From Maioricimonas rarisocia (GTDB taxonomy: Bacteria > Planctomycetota > Planctomycetia > Planctomycetales > Planctomycetaceae): a stretch of 64,000 bases of DNA. How positions within the stretch are numbered: position 1 is the stretch's first letter; each line of letters starts with the position of its first letter. A model generated the notes under the pieces. It had not been told where the DNA came from. It did not search any database and saw only the letters and a list, made by a program, of their open reading frames with translations. Positions 31,365-41,605 of the stretch are shown here, in pieces. Where the stretch lies: NCBI RefSeq assembly GCF_007747795.1, contig NZ_CP036275.1, forward strand, positions 7,494,001 to 7,558,000. The letters are read 5' to 3'. Both the position numbers and the translations under genes were made by a program.

Positions 31365-32429
31365 ATGCAGTCGCGGCCCCGGACAACCCGAACCGCCCGC
31401 CGGCCGGCCGGCTTCACGATGCTGGAGCTGCTGATCGTGATCGGCATTCTCGGGTTCATCAGCGCGACGCTCATCGTCGTACTGGGGACCACGGGGACCG
31501 AGGCCCGGATCGAGTCGACGCGGACGACCATCCGCGTTCTCGACTCACTGATCCAGGAACGAATCGAGGCGTTCAACGATCTCGACCTGTCGTCCCAGGC
31601 GTCGCAGTTGAAGGCCCAGTACGATGGGGCCGGCAACTCGAGTCCCTCCACCCTGCCGCGCAATCTGGCCGCGATTCTCGTCAAGAAGCATCGCTTCCGG
31701 TCAGCGTTTCCGCAGCGGGAGCGGGACCTACAAGGCTTCGATGGTCCCTCCGGCGACACCGCCGACGACTCGCCGCTCGACGTTTCGGGAAACGACTTCA
31801 CAGACGTATCGCTGACGAGCTCGGAGTTGATGTACGCAGCGCTGACCAAGGGTGCCGCGTTCGGACTGCCCAATGCGATCCTCGACGAGATCAACCCGCG
31901 GCACATTGCGGACGCGGACGGCGATGGTTTTCCGGAGTTCGTCGACGACTGGGGGAACCCGCTGCACTTTTACATCTGGCCGACAAAACTGATCCGCCCC
32001 GGAGACAACAGTTCGTCCAACTCCGACATCACCGCTCTTCAGCGGCAGGTTGCAGCGATACTGATTCAGGGACTTCCGGGCGCTTCGGGCAATCTGTCGG
32101 CGACAGACTTTTCCAGCCTGCTGAATCAGGACCCGCAGGATCAGCTCGGCCTGATCTCGTCGTCCAACCTCTCCTCGAGCGGGTTCGACCTCGACATGGG
32201 TGGCACGACGATCAACGCCACGGCCATCAACGAAGACAACTGGCACACGCTGAACACGTATCACACGATCCTGATCGTCTCGGCCGGGCCGGATGAAATG
32301 CTCGGCTTGGGGGCGGCGGGCGGCACTGCCCCCGCATGTCTGGGTCAGCCGGTACCCGCGATCAGCATCAGCTCTGATCTCGACGATCACCCGATCACCG
32401 ACAACCTCACCAACCGACAGCAGCGGTAA
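31365..32429 (+). CDS. GspG-like pseudopilin 2, enlarged
   Basis: The 354-residue protein has prepilin motif G-FTMLELLIVIGILGFISA (Gly16/Phe17, Glu21), then a long coil-like segment (ESTRTTIRVLDSLIQERIEA). DADGDGFPEFVDDWGNPLHF, near the middle, combines an EF-hand-like Asp loop with a DxWGNP motif typical of GspG C-terminal regions. The ATG at 31365 starts the basic leader. It ends 12 bases before the next pseudopilin. It probably forms part of the pseudopilus tip or shaft; the assignment to G rather than another class is by the WGNP motif. Confidence 0.8.
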   Translation: MQSRPRTTRTARRPAGFTMLELLIVIGILGFISATLIVVLGTTGTEARIESTRTTIRVLDSLIQERIEAFNDLDLSSQASQLKAQYDGAGNSSPSTLPRNLAAILVKKHRFRSAFPQRERDLQGFDGPSGDTADDSPLDVSGNDFTDVSLTSSELMYAALTKGAAFGLPNAILDEINPRHIADADGDGFPEFVDDWGNPLHFYIWPTKLIRPGDNSSSNSDITALQRQVAAILIQGLPGASGNLSATDFSSLLNQDPQDQLGLISSSNLSSSGFDLDMGGTTINATAINEDNWHTLNTYHTILIVSAGPDEMLGLGAAGGTAPACLGQPVPAISISSDLDDHPITDNLTNRQQR

Positions 32430-32441
32430 GGAGTGGAACAG

Positions 32442-33452
32442 ATGCAACGCACGACCACATCCCGCCGCCCGCGATCACAGCCCGGCGGGTTCACCCTCGT
32501 CGAACTGCTCGTGGCGCTGACGATCTTTCTGATCCTGGCGACGCTCACGATCGGCGCCTTCCAGAACGACACCGTCGACCGGGTCGCCGGCGCAACCGGA
32601 CAGCTCAAGGCGGCCATCGACGGCGCCCGCTCGCGAGCCATCAAGGACAAGCAGCTGCGAGGCGTGCGGCTGGTGGTCGACCAGAACAACGACCGCTGGT
32701 GCACGTCGCTGCTGTACGTCGGCGCCAATAACACCGACGAAGGGGATGTTGCCGACGGTCGGACGGTCAATGTCACTACTTCCACGCGCGTCGAAGCACC
32801 ATCCGGTAGCGACCTGTTTACCGAATGGCAGGCCATGATTCGCCGCGGCATTTTGACCGGCGACCGCGGTCTGCGCATCCAGATCCCGAAAGACACCGGG
32901 ATGTGGTACCCGGTGATCGGGGTCGACAGTATGAATGCAAGGCTTGCTCTCGGCATTCCCTACGCGCACTGGCAGGGGTCGACGATCAGCGGTCTCGATT
33001 ACCGGCTTGAACTGGGGGCGGCACCGCTCGAAGGGGAAGACCCGATCATCCTGCCGCGGGGAACCGTGATCGACCTGGACGGCTGCAAGCTGCCGGTAAG
33101 CTGGCGGGACGGTTCGCCGTACAGCAGCACGATGGACATCATGTTCACGCCACGGGGGACGGTGGTCGGCGACGTGCTCGTCGAAGGCATCATCCACCTG
33201 TATATCGCCGACGTCGTCGACGCGTCGCTCAACACCGCTCTGTCGGGACGGCCGGTTTCGGCCGGCACCTCGATCGGCGTCATTCCGGCCGATCCGTCGA
33301 AGGATCACCGGATGGTGACGCTGTTCGCCCAGACGGGGCAGTTGACGAGCACGCCGGTCAACGTCGGCAGTGGCGACACGGTCGGCACCTTCAATGACGA
33401 AGTTGCCCCGAGTCCGTACGACTATGCCATTCGCGGGGAGGAGGCCAACTGA
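32442..33452 (+). CDS. GspH-like minor pseudopilin, enlarged
   Basis: The 336-residue prepilin-like protein has leader MQRTTTSRRPRSQPGG, then FTLVELLVALTIFLILATLT from Phe17 with Glu21. DRVAGATGQLKAAIDGARSR and the beta-rich body fit the GspH/FimT group, which usually has about 170 residues. AAGGAG is eight bases before ATG 32442, so this start is better than the GTG at 32433. Its stop overlaps the next start (TGATG), showing translational coupling in the G-H-I-J-K-like run. Confidence 0.8.
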   Translation: MQRTTTSRRPRSQPGGFTLVELLVALTIFLILATLTIGAFQNDTVDRVAGATGQLKAAIDGARSRAIKDKQLRGVRLVVDQNNDRWCTSLLYVGANNTDEGDVADGRTVNVTTSTRVEAPSGSDLFTEWQAMIRRGILTGDRGLRIQIPKDTGMWYPVIGVDSMNARLALGIPYAHWQGSTISGLDYRLELGAAPLEGEDPIILPRGTVIDLDGCKLPVSWRDGSPYSSTMDIMFTPRGTVVGDVLVEGIIHLYIADVVDASLNTALSGRPVSAGTSIGVIPADPSKDHRMVTLFAQTGQLTSTPVNVGSGDTVGTFNDEVAPSPYDYAIRGEEAN

Positions 33453-34732
33453 TGACCTCACGCTCCCGGACAATCCGGAGCAGCGCGGTGCCTGTCGCCC
33501 GAGACGGTGCGACGCTGACCGAAGTGCTCATCTCGATTCTCGTGATGAGCGTCGGCGTCCTGTCCGTCATGGCGATGTTCCCGATCTCGATCCTGCGGTC
33601 GATCCAGGCAACGCAACTGACGAACGCGGCGATCCTGCGGGAGAACGTGCGGCAGCAGATCGCGCTGTTCCCTCAATTCGTTCTCGGAGGCAGCGAGTGG
33701 CGCCCGAACGCGACCTACACCATGGATGAGTTTGTGGTACCGAGCATCAAGCCGGGCCACCGCTTCCCGGCCAACCGGCGTCTGATCCAAACCAACGCCG
33801 GCGGAACGTCCGGCTGGATCGAACCGGACTGGAGCGCTAGCACACCGATTTCGGACGGCTCCGTGACCTGGGACACGGTGGTCGCACCATCTGCGTATGT
33901 CGTCGACCCGCTCGGCTGGAAAGCGATGGAGGACGCGCTCGGAACTGGTCTTGGCGGTGGATTCGGAAACTTCGACGACTCCGGTACTGTCAGAGAAGGC
34001 TCTCTTTTGCGGTTGAACGCCGGGATTACCGACTTCGACATTGCTGCCGCCGCGGTCGCCCTTCCGGACAGCTGGAGTATCGTTATCGATGCCGTCCCAA
34101 CCAGCATGACTTTGACATCTGCCACATTCGGTTCCAACGTCAACATGGGAACGTTCAGCACGTCGACGTCTGCACCGACGCGGGTGGTGGTGACGTCGTT
34201 CGACGGCACCCAGTCTGTGGTCCGAACTTCGAGCGTCAGCGTTTCCACAAACACCGTCAGCTGGAGTGGAGACCTGCCAACGGCTCTCGACTCGATTAAC
34301 AAGATAAGCCGCGTTCGGGTCGAAACATTCGAGCGGCGGTACACCTGGCTGATCACCGCACGCCGGGGGCCGTCCGGTCATACGAAGGCGCAGTGCGTGA
34401 TCCTGTTCAACCGGTCGCTCAATCCAAACGACGAGTACCTGTACGAAGTGACCTCCGTTGGTGGATCCAGCATTGCCGGCAGCAATACGCTCACTGTGCG
34501 GTGGCAAGCCAGCGAGCCAGACCCGCTGATCCGGGAAGGGAACTTCGTTTTCGATGCCGAGAACGCCCTGTGGTACCGCATCCAGGCGATCGATTCGATC
34601 GACCGTATTTCCTCACCGCGGACGGCGACATTGACACTGGGCCGGCAGATCGAGATCGACTTCGCGACCGGGGCGTCCGCACGGGGCGGGGCAATGTTCC
34701 TGCCCGGCATCATTGACATCTTCGAGCTGTGA
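33452..34732 (+). CDS. GspI/PilV-like minor pseudopilin, enlarged
   Basis: The 426-residue protein has prepilin site Gly19-Ala20 and TLTEVLISILVMSVGVLSVM (Glu24), the pattern of GspI/PilV proteins. It is about three times the usual GspI length (about 125). The extra C-terminal part is beta-strand-rich and Ser/Thr-rich with repeated segments of unknown role (for example GSVTWDTVVAPSAY, which resembles GVTWEAIDN in the next protein). The start overlaps the previous stop. It is one of four minor pseudopilins expected at a pseudopilus tip. Confidence 0.78.
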   Translation: MTSRSRTIRSSAVPVARDGATLTEVLISILVMSVGVLSVMAMFPISILRSIQATQLTNAAILRENVRQQIALFPQFVLGGSEWRPNATYTMDEFVVPSIKPGHRFPANRRLIQTNAGGTSGWIEPDWSASTPISDGSVTWDTVVAPSAYVVDPLGWKAMEDALGTGLGGGFGNFDDSGTVREGSLLRLNAGITDFDIAAAAVALPDSWSIVIDAVPTSMTLTSATFGSNVNMGTFSTSTSAPTRVVVTSFDGTQSVVRTSSVSVSTNTVSWSGDLPTALDSINKISRVRVETFERRYTWLITARRGPSGHTKAQCVILFNRSLNPNDEYLYEVTSVGGSSIAGSNTLTVRWQASEPDPLIREGNFVFDAENALWYRIQAIDSIDRISSPRTATLTLGRQIEIDFATGASARGGAMFLPGIIDIFEL

Positions 34733-34743
34733 GCGGGGGAACC

Positions 34744-36441
34744 ATGAACAGAGCGCACGACAACGCGACTGTCCGCCGCACCGGCTTTACCCTTGTGGAA
34801 ATGCTGGTCGCCACCGGTCTGACGGTGTTGATCATGCTGCTGTTTGCGAGCGTGTTCGGCACGGCCGTCGGGACGATGACGCAGCAGCGGGGCATCGCGA
34901 ACAACGACCAGAAAGCCCGCACGCTGCAGACGGTGCTGCGTGGCGATCTGGAGGCGATGACGTACCGCCAGCCTTCGTACAGCAACGTGGAAGGAATCGT
35001 GCCGTTCGGCCCTGACGACAACGTCGCGGGCCTCGTGGCGCCGAATCAGCGGGGTTACTTCTACTATTCCGAGAATGTCCCGGACCTGCCGGACGACGTG
35101 CTGCAGTTCACGATCGACGTAATGCAGGACAACGCCCGCGGGGACGTGGTGCTGACCGGCCGGACAGGCGAAGTGATGGCGCCGGTCACGACGCACATCA
35201 ATCAGCCGGAGATGGACGACGGCATCGACGACAATGGCGTCGGCACGTCTCGGGCGGCCGAGGTCTGCTACTTCATGCGGGACGGCAACCTGTACCGCCG
35301 GGTGCAGCTGATCCGTGAGCCGCAGCCGAATCGCAACCCGCCGTTCGATCCGCAGCCGCGGCGCAGTCCCGCACCTGGGAGCGGCAGTGCGGGAACCGGT
35401 GCGCGAGCGTTCCCGCCGCCGAGTGGATTCGTCAGCGGCGATTTCCTCAAAGAGATGGATTACTCCGTCGCGATGCGGTGGATCGATTCCGACGGTGACA
35501 ACAATCTCGATGCGGCCGGCACGTCCGCGGGCGAAGACCAGTATTACCTGCACTTCCACAGTCTCGATTCGCTGGACAACTCGAAGGGGCTGGTCAACGT
35601 TCCACTTGCCTGGCCGGTGACGCGGTTCGGTCATTGGCTCAACGGCAACCCGCGGGAGTACATCGAAGACACGTCCGGTGCCGACGTGTTCCTGGGCCGG
35701 TTCACGCATGCCGAGACGAGCGATGACGACTTCGACTGGCCGGGGCAGTTCCCGAGCGGCGTGACAGGACTGCCGGTTGACGACCCGGGCGTGCACGTGC
35801 CGGTCAACCCGGCGTATGTGATCCAGCGGCAGACCAACGGCGATCTGCAGGGATCGGACGGCACCATCTTCAACGACGACGGCACGCGGGTCGGTGAAGA
35901 CATCCTGCTGACCAACGTCGAAGCGTTCGACGTCGAAGTCTTCGACGACGAACTGGGAGAATTTGCCGACCTGGGCCATTCGCAAACGAGTGGCATCTAC
36001 CAGTTCAGTGATCGAGATACCGACACAGATTCCCGCAACTACGGTCCCCGCAGTTCAACGAACAACCGCATCTACGACACGATGCATCCGTCAATCGTGG
36101 GAGGCGTTCCGGCACCCTACCGGCCGCTTGTCGACACGAGCGGAACCACGTGGGCCGCCGGCGCTTCGGTGACTGCCGGCGATGTCGTGTTCGCCGAGGT
36201 CCCGGGGACTTCGAACGTTATCGATTCAATTGCGTTCCGGGCGATCAGCGGTGGCACGACGGGACCGAAGAAACCGGAGTGGACGCTCATCCCGGGGATA
36301 CGGATCACCGACGGGGGCGTCACCTGGGAAGCAATCGACAACCGGGTCGGACTGAAAATGATCCGGATCACCGTCCGCTACCGGGACACCGGCACCAACC
36401 TGCCACGGCAGGTCACGCTGATCCACTCGTTCGTGGAATAA
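34744..36441 (+). CDS. GspJ/PilW-like minor pseudopilin, enlarged
   Basis: The 565-residue protein has prepilin motif TG-FTLVEMLVATGLTVLIML (Gly14/Phe15, Glu19), then the GspJ-type segment QQRGIANNDQKARTLQTVLR. It ends with MIRITVRYRDTGTNLPRQVT, matching the C-terminal strand of PilW/GspJ proteins. GspJ is about 200 residues elsewhere. Asp-rich stretches (DSDGDNNLD, SDRDTDTDS) suggest metal-binding loops. GGGGGA precedes the ATG at 34744. The gene is followed by the giant GspK-like gene 70 bases later. Confidence 0.8.
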   Translation: MNRAHDNATVRRTGFTLVEMLVATGLTVLIMLLFASVFGTAVGTMTQQRGIANNDQKARTLQTVLRGDLEAMTYRQPSYSNVEGIVPFGPDDNVAGLVAPNQRGYFYYSENVPDLPDDVLQFTIDVMQDNARGDVVLTGRTGEVMAPVTTHINQPEMDDGIDDNGVGTSRAAEVCYFMRDGNLYRRVQLIREPQPNRNPPFDPQPRRSPAPGSGSAGTGARAFPPPSGFVSGDFLKEMDYSVAMRWIDSDGDNNLDAAGTSAGEDQYYLHFHSLDSLDNSKGLVNVPLAWPVTRFGHWLNGNPREYIEDTSGADVFLGRFTHAETSDDDFDWPGQFPSGVTGLPVDDPGVHVPVNPAYVIQRQTNGDLQGSDGTIFNDDGTRVGEDILLTNVEAFDVEVFDDELGEFADLGHSQTSGIYQFSDRDTDTDSRNYGPRSSTNNRIYDTMHPSIVGGVPAPYRPLVDTSGTTWAAGASVTAGDVVFAEVPGTSNVIDSIAFRAISGGTTGPKKPEWTLIPGIRITDGGVTWEAIDNRVGLKMIRITVRYRDTGTNLPRQVTLIHSFVE

Positions 36442-36510
36442 GCGGCAGACACATATCGCAGATTACTCCTCATTCGGTCGCGGGCCGCGGCTCCGCCGGG
36501 GAGAGATTCA

Positions 36511-39500
36511 ATGCAACGTATCCCGACACCAGTGACGACACACTCCCGCCAGGGGGGTGCGGTAATCATCGTGGTCGTCTCACTGATGGCCGCGCTGGCC
36601 TTCCTGGGCTTCTTCTTCTTCACCTTTGCCGACCAGGAACAGTCGAACGCCCGCAACTACGCGAATGCGGAAAGCTACGCGATCGATCCCGATCCGGTGT
36701 TCGACTTCGCGCTGCAGCAGTACATCGTCAGCACGCCTGACGGGCTGGAGAATAGTGCTCTCTACGCGGAACAATCCAGTACACCGGTTTCCAAGTGGTC
36801 GCTGCTGGCGAACCTGCTGGGGACGATGCGCGCCGATGGACAGCCGACCGACATCCATCCGCACTCGGGGGTCGGCATCAACTTCATGAATGTGATGTCG
36901 ACGTCGTTCGAGCTCGACTACGACGGCGACGGCACGATGGACGCGACCGACGCCAATTACAGGGTGAACTTCAGCGCTGCGGCGAACCGGACGACTCCAG
37001 GAACGGCCCCGGACCTCGTTGCCGACAACATGGCGTTCGATCCAGATGCCGGCTACACGTATCCGGACATCAACAGTCCGTTTCTCGCACTCGACCAGAT
37101 CGACAAGGACAGCGGCGACCGGCTGATCAAGCCGTCATTCATGCTGCCGGGGCTGTTCAACCCCGGCGATTTCGCGACGTTGTATACCGACGGCACGCGG
37201 CGCGAACAGGTCTTCCGGCCGCATCAGTCGCACGTGAACGCTGGAGCAGCGGGCACGCCCCGTTTCCTGAATTCCCCAACGCAGGCGCAGTCTGGGGACC
37301 GGACACGGTTCATCGAACCGATGGACTTCGCGTTGACGGCAATCGGTCTGTGGGACGGCAGCGGCTCCACCTACGACCTGGATGTCGACGCGGATAACGA
37401 CGGCGTGACCGATGCGATCCTGATGGACCTGGATCATCCGATCATCGACCTGCCGGACGGGCGCCAGGTGGTGCCGCTGTTCGCCCCGAAGATCATCGAT
37501 GCCCAGGCCCTGCTGAACGTCAACGTGCACGGCAACCTGAACGAGATCCTGTGGAACGGGTCGCTGTCGTTCACGCACCCGGTGGGAGGCGGCGAATCGG
37601 CTCACGCCTCGAACCTGGGGCTCTCGCCGGCCGAGGTCAACCCGACCTGGGCACTGGCGGCCCTGCCGAACGACAACAACTTTCTCGACTCCAACGACAT
37701 CCCGTATGCGATGCGGGAGCACGAGACGAACTTCGGCATCAGCGCGAATGCGTACTACACCGGTGGCGCGACGAACCGTGCCAAGCGGATGGCGACCGCC
37801 AACATGGAGCTGGCGTTTCTGCTGTGCGGACGGGCGCAGAGGGACGGCGGTCCGCAGATTGCCGGCCGCTGGACGGACGCCGGCACGTCCGTCGACTTCT
37901 CGACCGACACGGTTCCGGGGCCGGGTGAGACCGGTGTCGACGATGATCTGGACAGTATTGCCGAGCGGGGAAATCCTGGCCGCAACGCATACGGAGGCTA
38001 CCCCTTCACAAGCCAGCTTCTCAATAGCGTGGTCGTGCCGCCGTACGTGCATCCGCTCGACTTCCTGGGGATCGGCGGCGGCTACCTGAACGACACCGCA
38101 GGCGGCGCGACGCGGGTGCGGAACTCGGCGATCACCGGCAACCCGGCTCGCTGGCTGACGTACGGCGACTCGTGGCAGGACCAGAGCAATTTCACTGTGC
38201 ACGGGGTCACGACGTACCAGAATGCCGCCCCCTCCGCGTCGCCCCTTCCGCAAGCGGCCTTCGTGCAGGGACTGACGGACGAAGATGACGAGGTCGTCGT
38301 CGAGCCGGCCTTCCCGCAGTCGGACGATGCCATCTTCAACCCGCAGGAGATGGCCGGTCTGCACCTGAGCGAAGCGGACTGGCACGGCGTGGGAATGAAC
38401 TCGCGACTGCGCAAGCTGCTGCCGTTCAACTTCGAGCACAACAAGCAGGCGGCGACGGTTCGCAGTCAGTTTACGACCGACAGCTGGTCGCGGCTGGAGT
38501 TTGCCCAGGGGCCCGGCGCGCGGGGATGGGAATTCAACGACAACGACGGCACCAACTTCCGGTTCCCGCCGAAGTTCAGCGGTGTGAACGCCTCGCGACA
38601 TGAGACGGCGACGACGGTCGTGGCCGATCCGTTCCGCCCGGTCGTGCGTCGACTGCTGACGGTTCGGGTGGACAACAACTCGACCGACCGCAACTTCCCG
38701 CAGCAGCGGCTGGACATCAACCGGCTGCTGGTGCAGTTCGATCCGTACGGCAATCCGATCTACCGGCACCTGACGCCGCACCCCGTATTCGACGGCACCG
38801 AAAACGATTCGAACCAGTACCTGGTGGACGGCAGCAACGTCGCCCGGAACATGGTTCACGACAATCCGACCTACTCACGGAATTACTACGAGCCGAACGT
38901 CGATCCCCTGTCGGTGATGGAACCGGACATTCCGATGACGGGCACTTACGCGGCCGTGCCGTTCTCGGCGATCGCCAGCGACAAGTTCGCCCAGGAGATG
39001 TGGGCACGGTACGACCGCCAGCGGCTGGCCCGCGACATCTATGTGCTGCTGTACGTGCTGGGATCCGACGGAACATTTGATCCGACGACGACGGCGTATC
39101 CGGTGAACGCCACCACCGACGTGGACGGCAACGGCATCCACGACCACCTCGAGCGTGCGGCCCAGTTCGCGGTCAACTATGTCGACGCCGTCGATCGGGA
39201 CAGCGTCATCACGCGGTTCGAGTACGACACGAACCTGACGGACGGCTGGAACAACGCGACGGAAGTCGCCAACGGTGTCGAAGAGCAGAAGGTGTTCTTC
39301 AGCGAAGTGATGATGCTGCAGACCGAAGAACAGTCGAACGACCTGACCGGAACGCTGCACGACGACGGGACCGACGGTCATCGCTTCCTGTACGTCGAAC
39401 TGCGAAACAACAGCGGCTTCCCTGTCGACCTGAAGGACGGCACCTATCGGCTGGTGCGGGAAGACGGCGGCTCGGAGGTCGCTTCGGTCGAGTTCGTCGC

Positions 39501-41154
39501 GAAGGCAGCCGGCGACCACAAGTCGATTCCGCCGGGCGAGACGTTCATGATCGGCTGCCACGACGGAACGGTCACGAACGCGTCCGGAGCGCTGATCGCC
39601 AGCGACTTCTACGCCGACATCGTCAACTCGGACGAACTCGAAGCGGTCATTCCGAACGCGACGCGGACATTGCCCCGCGGCTCGATCGGCAGCGAAGATC
39701 CCGATCCTCTGTGCGATCTGGACCTGGCCGTCAGCGGCCGGGCCGCTCCGTTCGATCACGAGAACTACGTCAACACGAGCTTCATCGCCGGCGGGACACT
39801 GGTGGCGCGGGAAATCGGGGGCGGAGTTGGTGCCACGCCGATTCTGTTCGATCTCGTGCTGCAGCGACGACGCAACAACGAGGCAGCCGGCATCGGCGAG
39901 AACGAGTGGATCGAGATCGATCGCTTTACCCTCGACTCGTCGACCTGGACTGGTTCGAACGCCAACATCTTCGATCCCGAGGATGGCAACAATCAGTCCG
40001 ACTTCGTCGACGAACTGCAGAACACTGGGTCGGACAGCGATGGCATCGTCAGCGTCGAGCGGCCGCAGCCGTTCAATCCGTCCAACACTGTCCACGGCAA
40101 TACAGCCACGCGGAACCACACGCTCGAACCACGCGAAACCGACGGCGGCGACAAGAACAGGAAGAACGACGCGCTGTCCGGTACGGCCTTCACCCTGTGG
40201 CAACCGCACTTCGACCGCGACTTCTCGTCGATCTACGAACTGCTGGCAGTGCCGATCATCTCACCGACCGATCTGAAAGACACGCTGCGAGACTCAGTGA
40301 GCGGGCAGATGAGCGGGTACGCGGACTCGTCGGCGACGCCGAAGGAACCGTTCGCGGCGTCGTACTACTTCCTCAACCCGGACAGTACGACACCCGGGGA
40401 CGTCAGCGACGACAACGCCTGGTATCGGCTGTTCGAGTTTCTGACGACCACGCAGCGGACGCACCAGGCAATCGCGCCGGTTCATGATTCTCCGGCAGGG
40501 GCGACACGGCCGGAGCTGAGGATCTCCCGCCGGACGCCGGGGAAGGTGAACCTGAACATGATCCGTCACGAGACGGTCCTGGCCGGTCTGATCGACGATG
40601 AGTTCCATCTCGATCCGTTCGGCAATACGAACCCGACCGACGACGAGAAAGATGCCAGCCGCAACTGGTTCGACGAGATGCGGCGGGTGCGCGACGGTGA
40701 AGATGGCGGCGGCAACATTCGCCTGCCGGGGACGCCGTTCGCCCAGCCGTTCCGTCCGCTCAGTTTTGAAGATCCGACGGCAACGACGACGACACTGAAT
40801 CATTCGATTCTGCGGGACCACGCCGGCGTCGACCTGGGGCTGTTCGAAGCCCGGGCCCAAGCGGACATCGGAGTCGACAACATCGATTACCACACGCGGC
40901 ACCGGCTGCTGGCGAAGATTGCCAACAACAGCACGCTCTCGAGCGACGTGTTCGCGATGTGGCTGGTCGTGCAGTTCCACGAGGCACACGAAACGAGCGC
41001 TGGTGCCGTCCAGATCGGGGCGAAGGCCCGGGGGCTGCCGGTCTACCGGTTGTTCTGCGTGATTGACCGCAGTCGGCTGGAAGAAGCGTTCGATCCGGAC
41101 TCGGGGACGTTCGATTTCCGGAAATTCATTATTCACCGGCAACTGCTTCCGTAA
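36511..41154 (+). CDS. Giant GspK-like pseudopilin (1547 residues)
   Basis: The N-terminus is a basic leader, Gly15-Gly16, then AVIIVVVSLMAALAFLGFFF without the conserved Glu5, the hallmark of GspK. IDAQALLNVNVHGNLNE and, near residue 1344, GKVNLNMIRHETVLAGLID match GspK helix-hairpin motifs. Three Asp-rich calcium-type loops occur (DYDGDGTMDATDANYR near 136, DVDADNDGVTD near 291, DVDGNGIHDHLE near 869). A beta domain near 960-1040 (ELRNNSGFPVDLKDGTYRLV, IPPGETFMIG) resembles a lamin-tail-like fold. GspK is about 330 residues elsewhere, so this protein is nearly five times longer. It ends the pseudopilin run and probably caps the fibre or displays a large extracytoplasmic domain; that role is inference. 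Confidence 0.78.
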   Translation: MQRIPTPVTTHSRQGGAVIIVVVSLMAALAFLGFFFFTFADQEQSNARNYANAESYAIDPDPVFDFALQQYIVSTPDGLENSALYAEQSSTPVSKWSLLANLLGTMRADGQPTDIHPHSGVGINFMNVMSTSFELDYDGDGTMDATDANYRVNFSAAANRTTPGTAPDLVADNMAFDPDAGYTYPDINSPFLALDQIDKDSGDRLIKPSFMLPGLFNPGDFATLYTDGTRREQVFRPHQSHVNAGAAGTPRFLNSPTQAQSGDRTRFIEPMDFALTAIGLWDGSGSTYDLDVDADNDGVTDAILMDLDHPIIDLPDGRQVVPLFAPKIIDAQALLNVNVHGNLNEILWNGSLSFTHPVGGGESAHASNLGLSPAEVNPTWALAALPNDNNFLDSNDIPYAMREHETNFGISANAYYTGGATNRAKRMATANMELAFLLCGRAQRDGGPQIAGRWTDAGTSVDFSTDTVPGPGETGVDDDLDSIAERGNPGRNAYGGYPFTSQLLNSVVVPPYVHPLDFLGIGGGYLNDTAGGATRVRNSAITGNPARWLTYGDSWQDQSNFTVHGVTTYQNAAPSASPLPQAAFVQGLTDEDDEVVVEPAFPQSDDAIFNPQEMAGLHLSEADWHGVGMNSRLRKLLPFNFEHNKQAATVRSQFTTDSWSRLEFAQGPGARGWEFNDNDGTNFRFPPKFSGVNASRHETATTVVADPFRPVVRRLLTVRVDNNSTDRNFPQQRLDINRLLVQFDPYGNPIYRHLTPHPVFDGTENDSNQYLVDGSNVARNMVHDNPTYSRNYYEPNVDPLSVMEPDIPMTGTYAAVPFSAIASDKFAQEMWARYDRQRLARDIYVLLYVLGSDGTFDPTTTAYPVNATTDVDGNGIHDHLERAAQFAVNYVDAVDRDSVITRFEYDTNLTDGWNNATEVANGVEEQKVFFSEVMMLQTEEQSNDLTGTLHDDGTDGHRFLYVELRNNSGFPVDLKDGTYRLVREDGGSEVASVEFVAKAAGDHKSIPPGETFMIGCHDGTVTNASGALIASDFYADIVNSDELEAVIPNATRTLPRGSIGSEDPDPLCDLDLAVSGRAAPFDHENYVNTSFIAGGTLVAREIGGGVGATPILFDLVLQRRRNNEAAGIGENEWIEIDRFTLDSSTWTGSNANIFDPEDGNNQSDFVDELQNTGSDSDGIVSVERPQPFNPSNTVHGNTATRNHTLEPRETDGGDKNRKNDALSGTAFTLWQPHFDRDFSSIYELLAVPIISPTDLKDTLRDSVSGQMSGYADSSATPKEPFAASYYFLNPDSTTPGDVSDDNAWYRLFEFLTTTQRTHQAIAPVHDSPAGATRPELRISRRTPGKVNLNMIRHETVLAGLIDDEFHLDPFGNTNPTDDEKDASRNWFDEMRRVRDGEDGGGNIRLPGTPFAQPFRPLSFEDPTATTTTLNHSILRDHAGVDLGLFEARAQADIGVDNIDYHTRHRLLAKIANNSTLSSDVFAMWLVVQFHEAHETSAGAVQIGAKARGLPVYRLFCVIDRSRLEEAFDPDSGTFDFRKFIIHRQLLP

Positions 41155-41605
41155 GGGGGACAGGCTGTCGGAGTCAGCAGAATCGTTGCGGAAGTGTGAA
41201 AAGCGGTGCTCGGACCGGTGGATTGGTCTGGAACTTGCTTTTCCAAATGACAGAATCGGGACGGCACGAGGCCTGAACGCCAGAAACTCAACGTTTTTCA
41301 GGGGTTTCGCCGCCGGGACGGCGGTGAAGAGGCCTCCAGAGAGTTGTCAGGAGTCACCCGCCGACGCGAGACGCAGCATCGAAACTGCGGCACTTGGGAA
41401 ACAGGCCGCATCGAAATGCAGCACCCAGCCGAAGGGTGATCACCTGAGAAAGATGACTGAATGTCAAGTGGCCGGGTCGATGGGACCTGGTCCGGCGAGC
41501 GTGGCAGGCTGCCGGTCGATTGAGCCGGCCGCGTCTTCGTGACACAATGAAAGATCCTGTCTTCGTTCGAAGAATTCTGTGTCCCGGCACGTTGGAGAAA
41601 GACTC
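41155..41605. other. Gene-free interval upstream of the DUF1559 gene
   Basis: 451 bases without a gene. It holds the promoter candidate at 41520-41548. No clear terminator was seen for the preceding gspK-like gene. Confidence 0.45.
41520..41548 (+). promoter_or_regulatory. Candidate promoter for the DUF1559 gene
   Basis: TTGAGC (41520-41525), 17 bases, CACAAT (41543-41548); 57 bases lie between it and the ATG. Suggests that this gene is expressed apart from the GspK-like gene. Confidence 0.4.
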
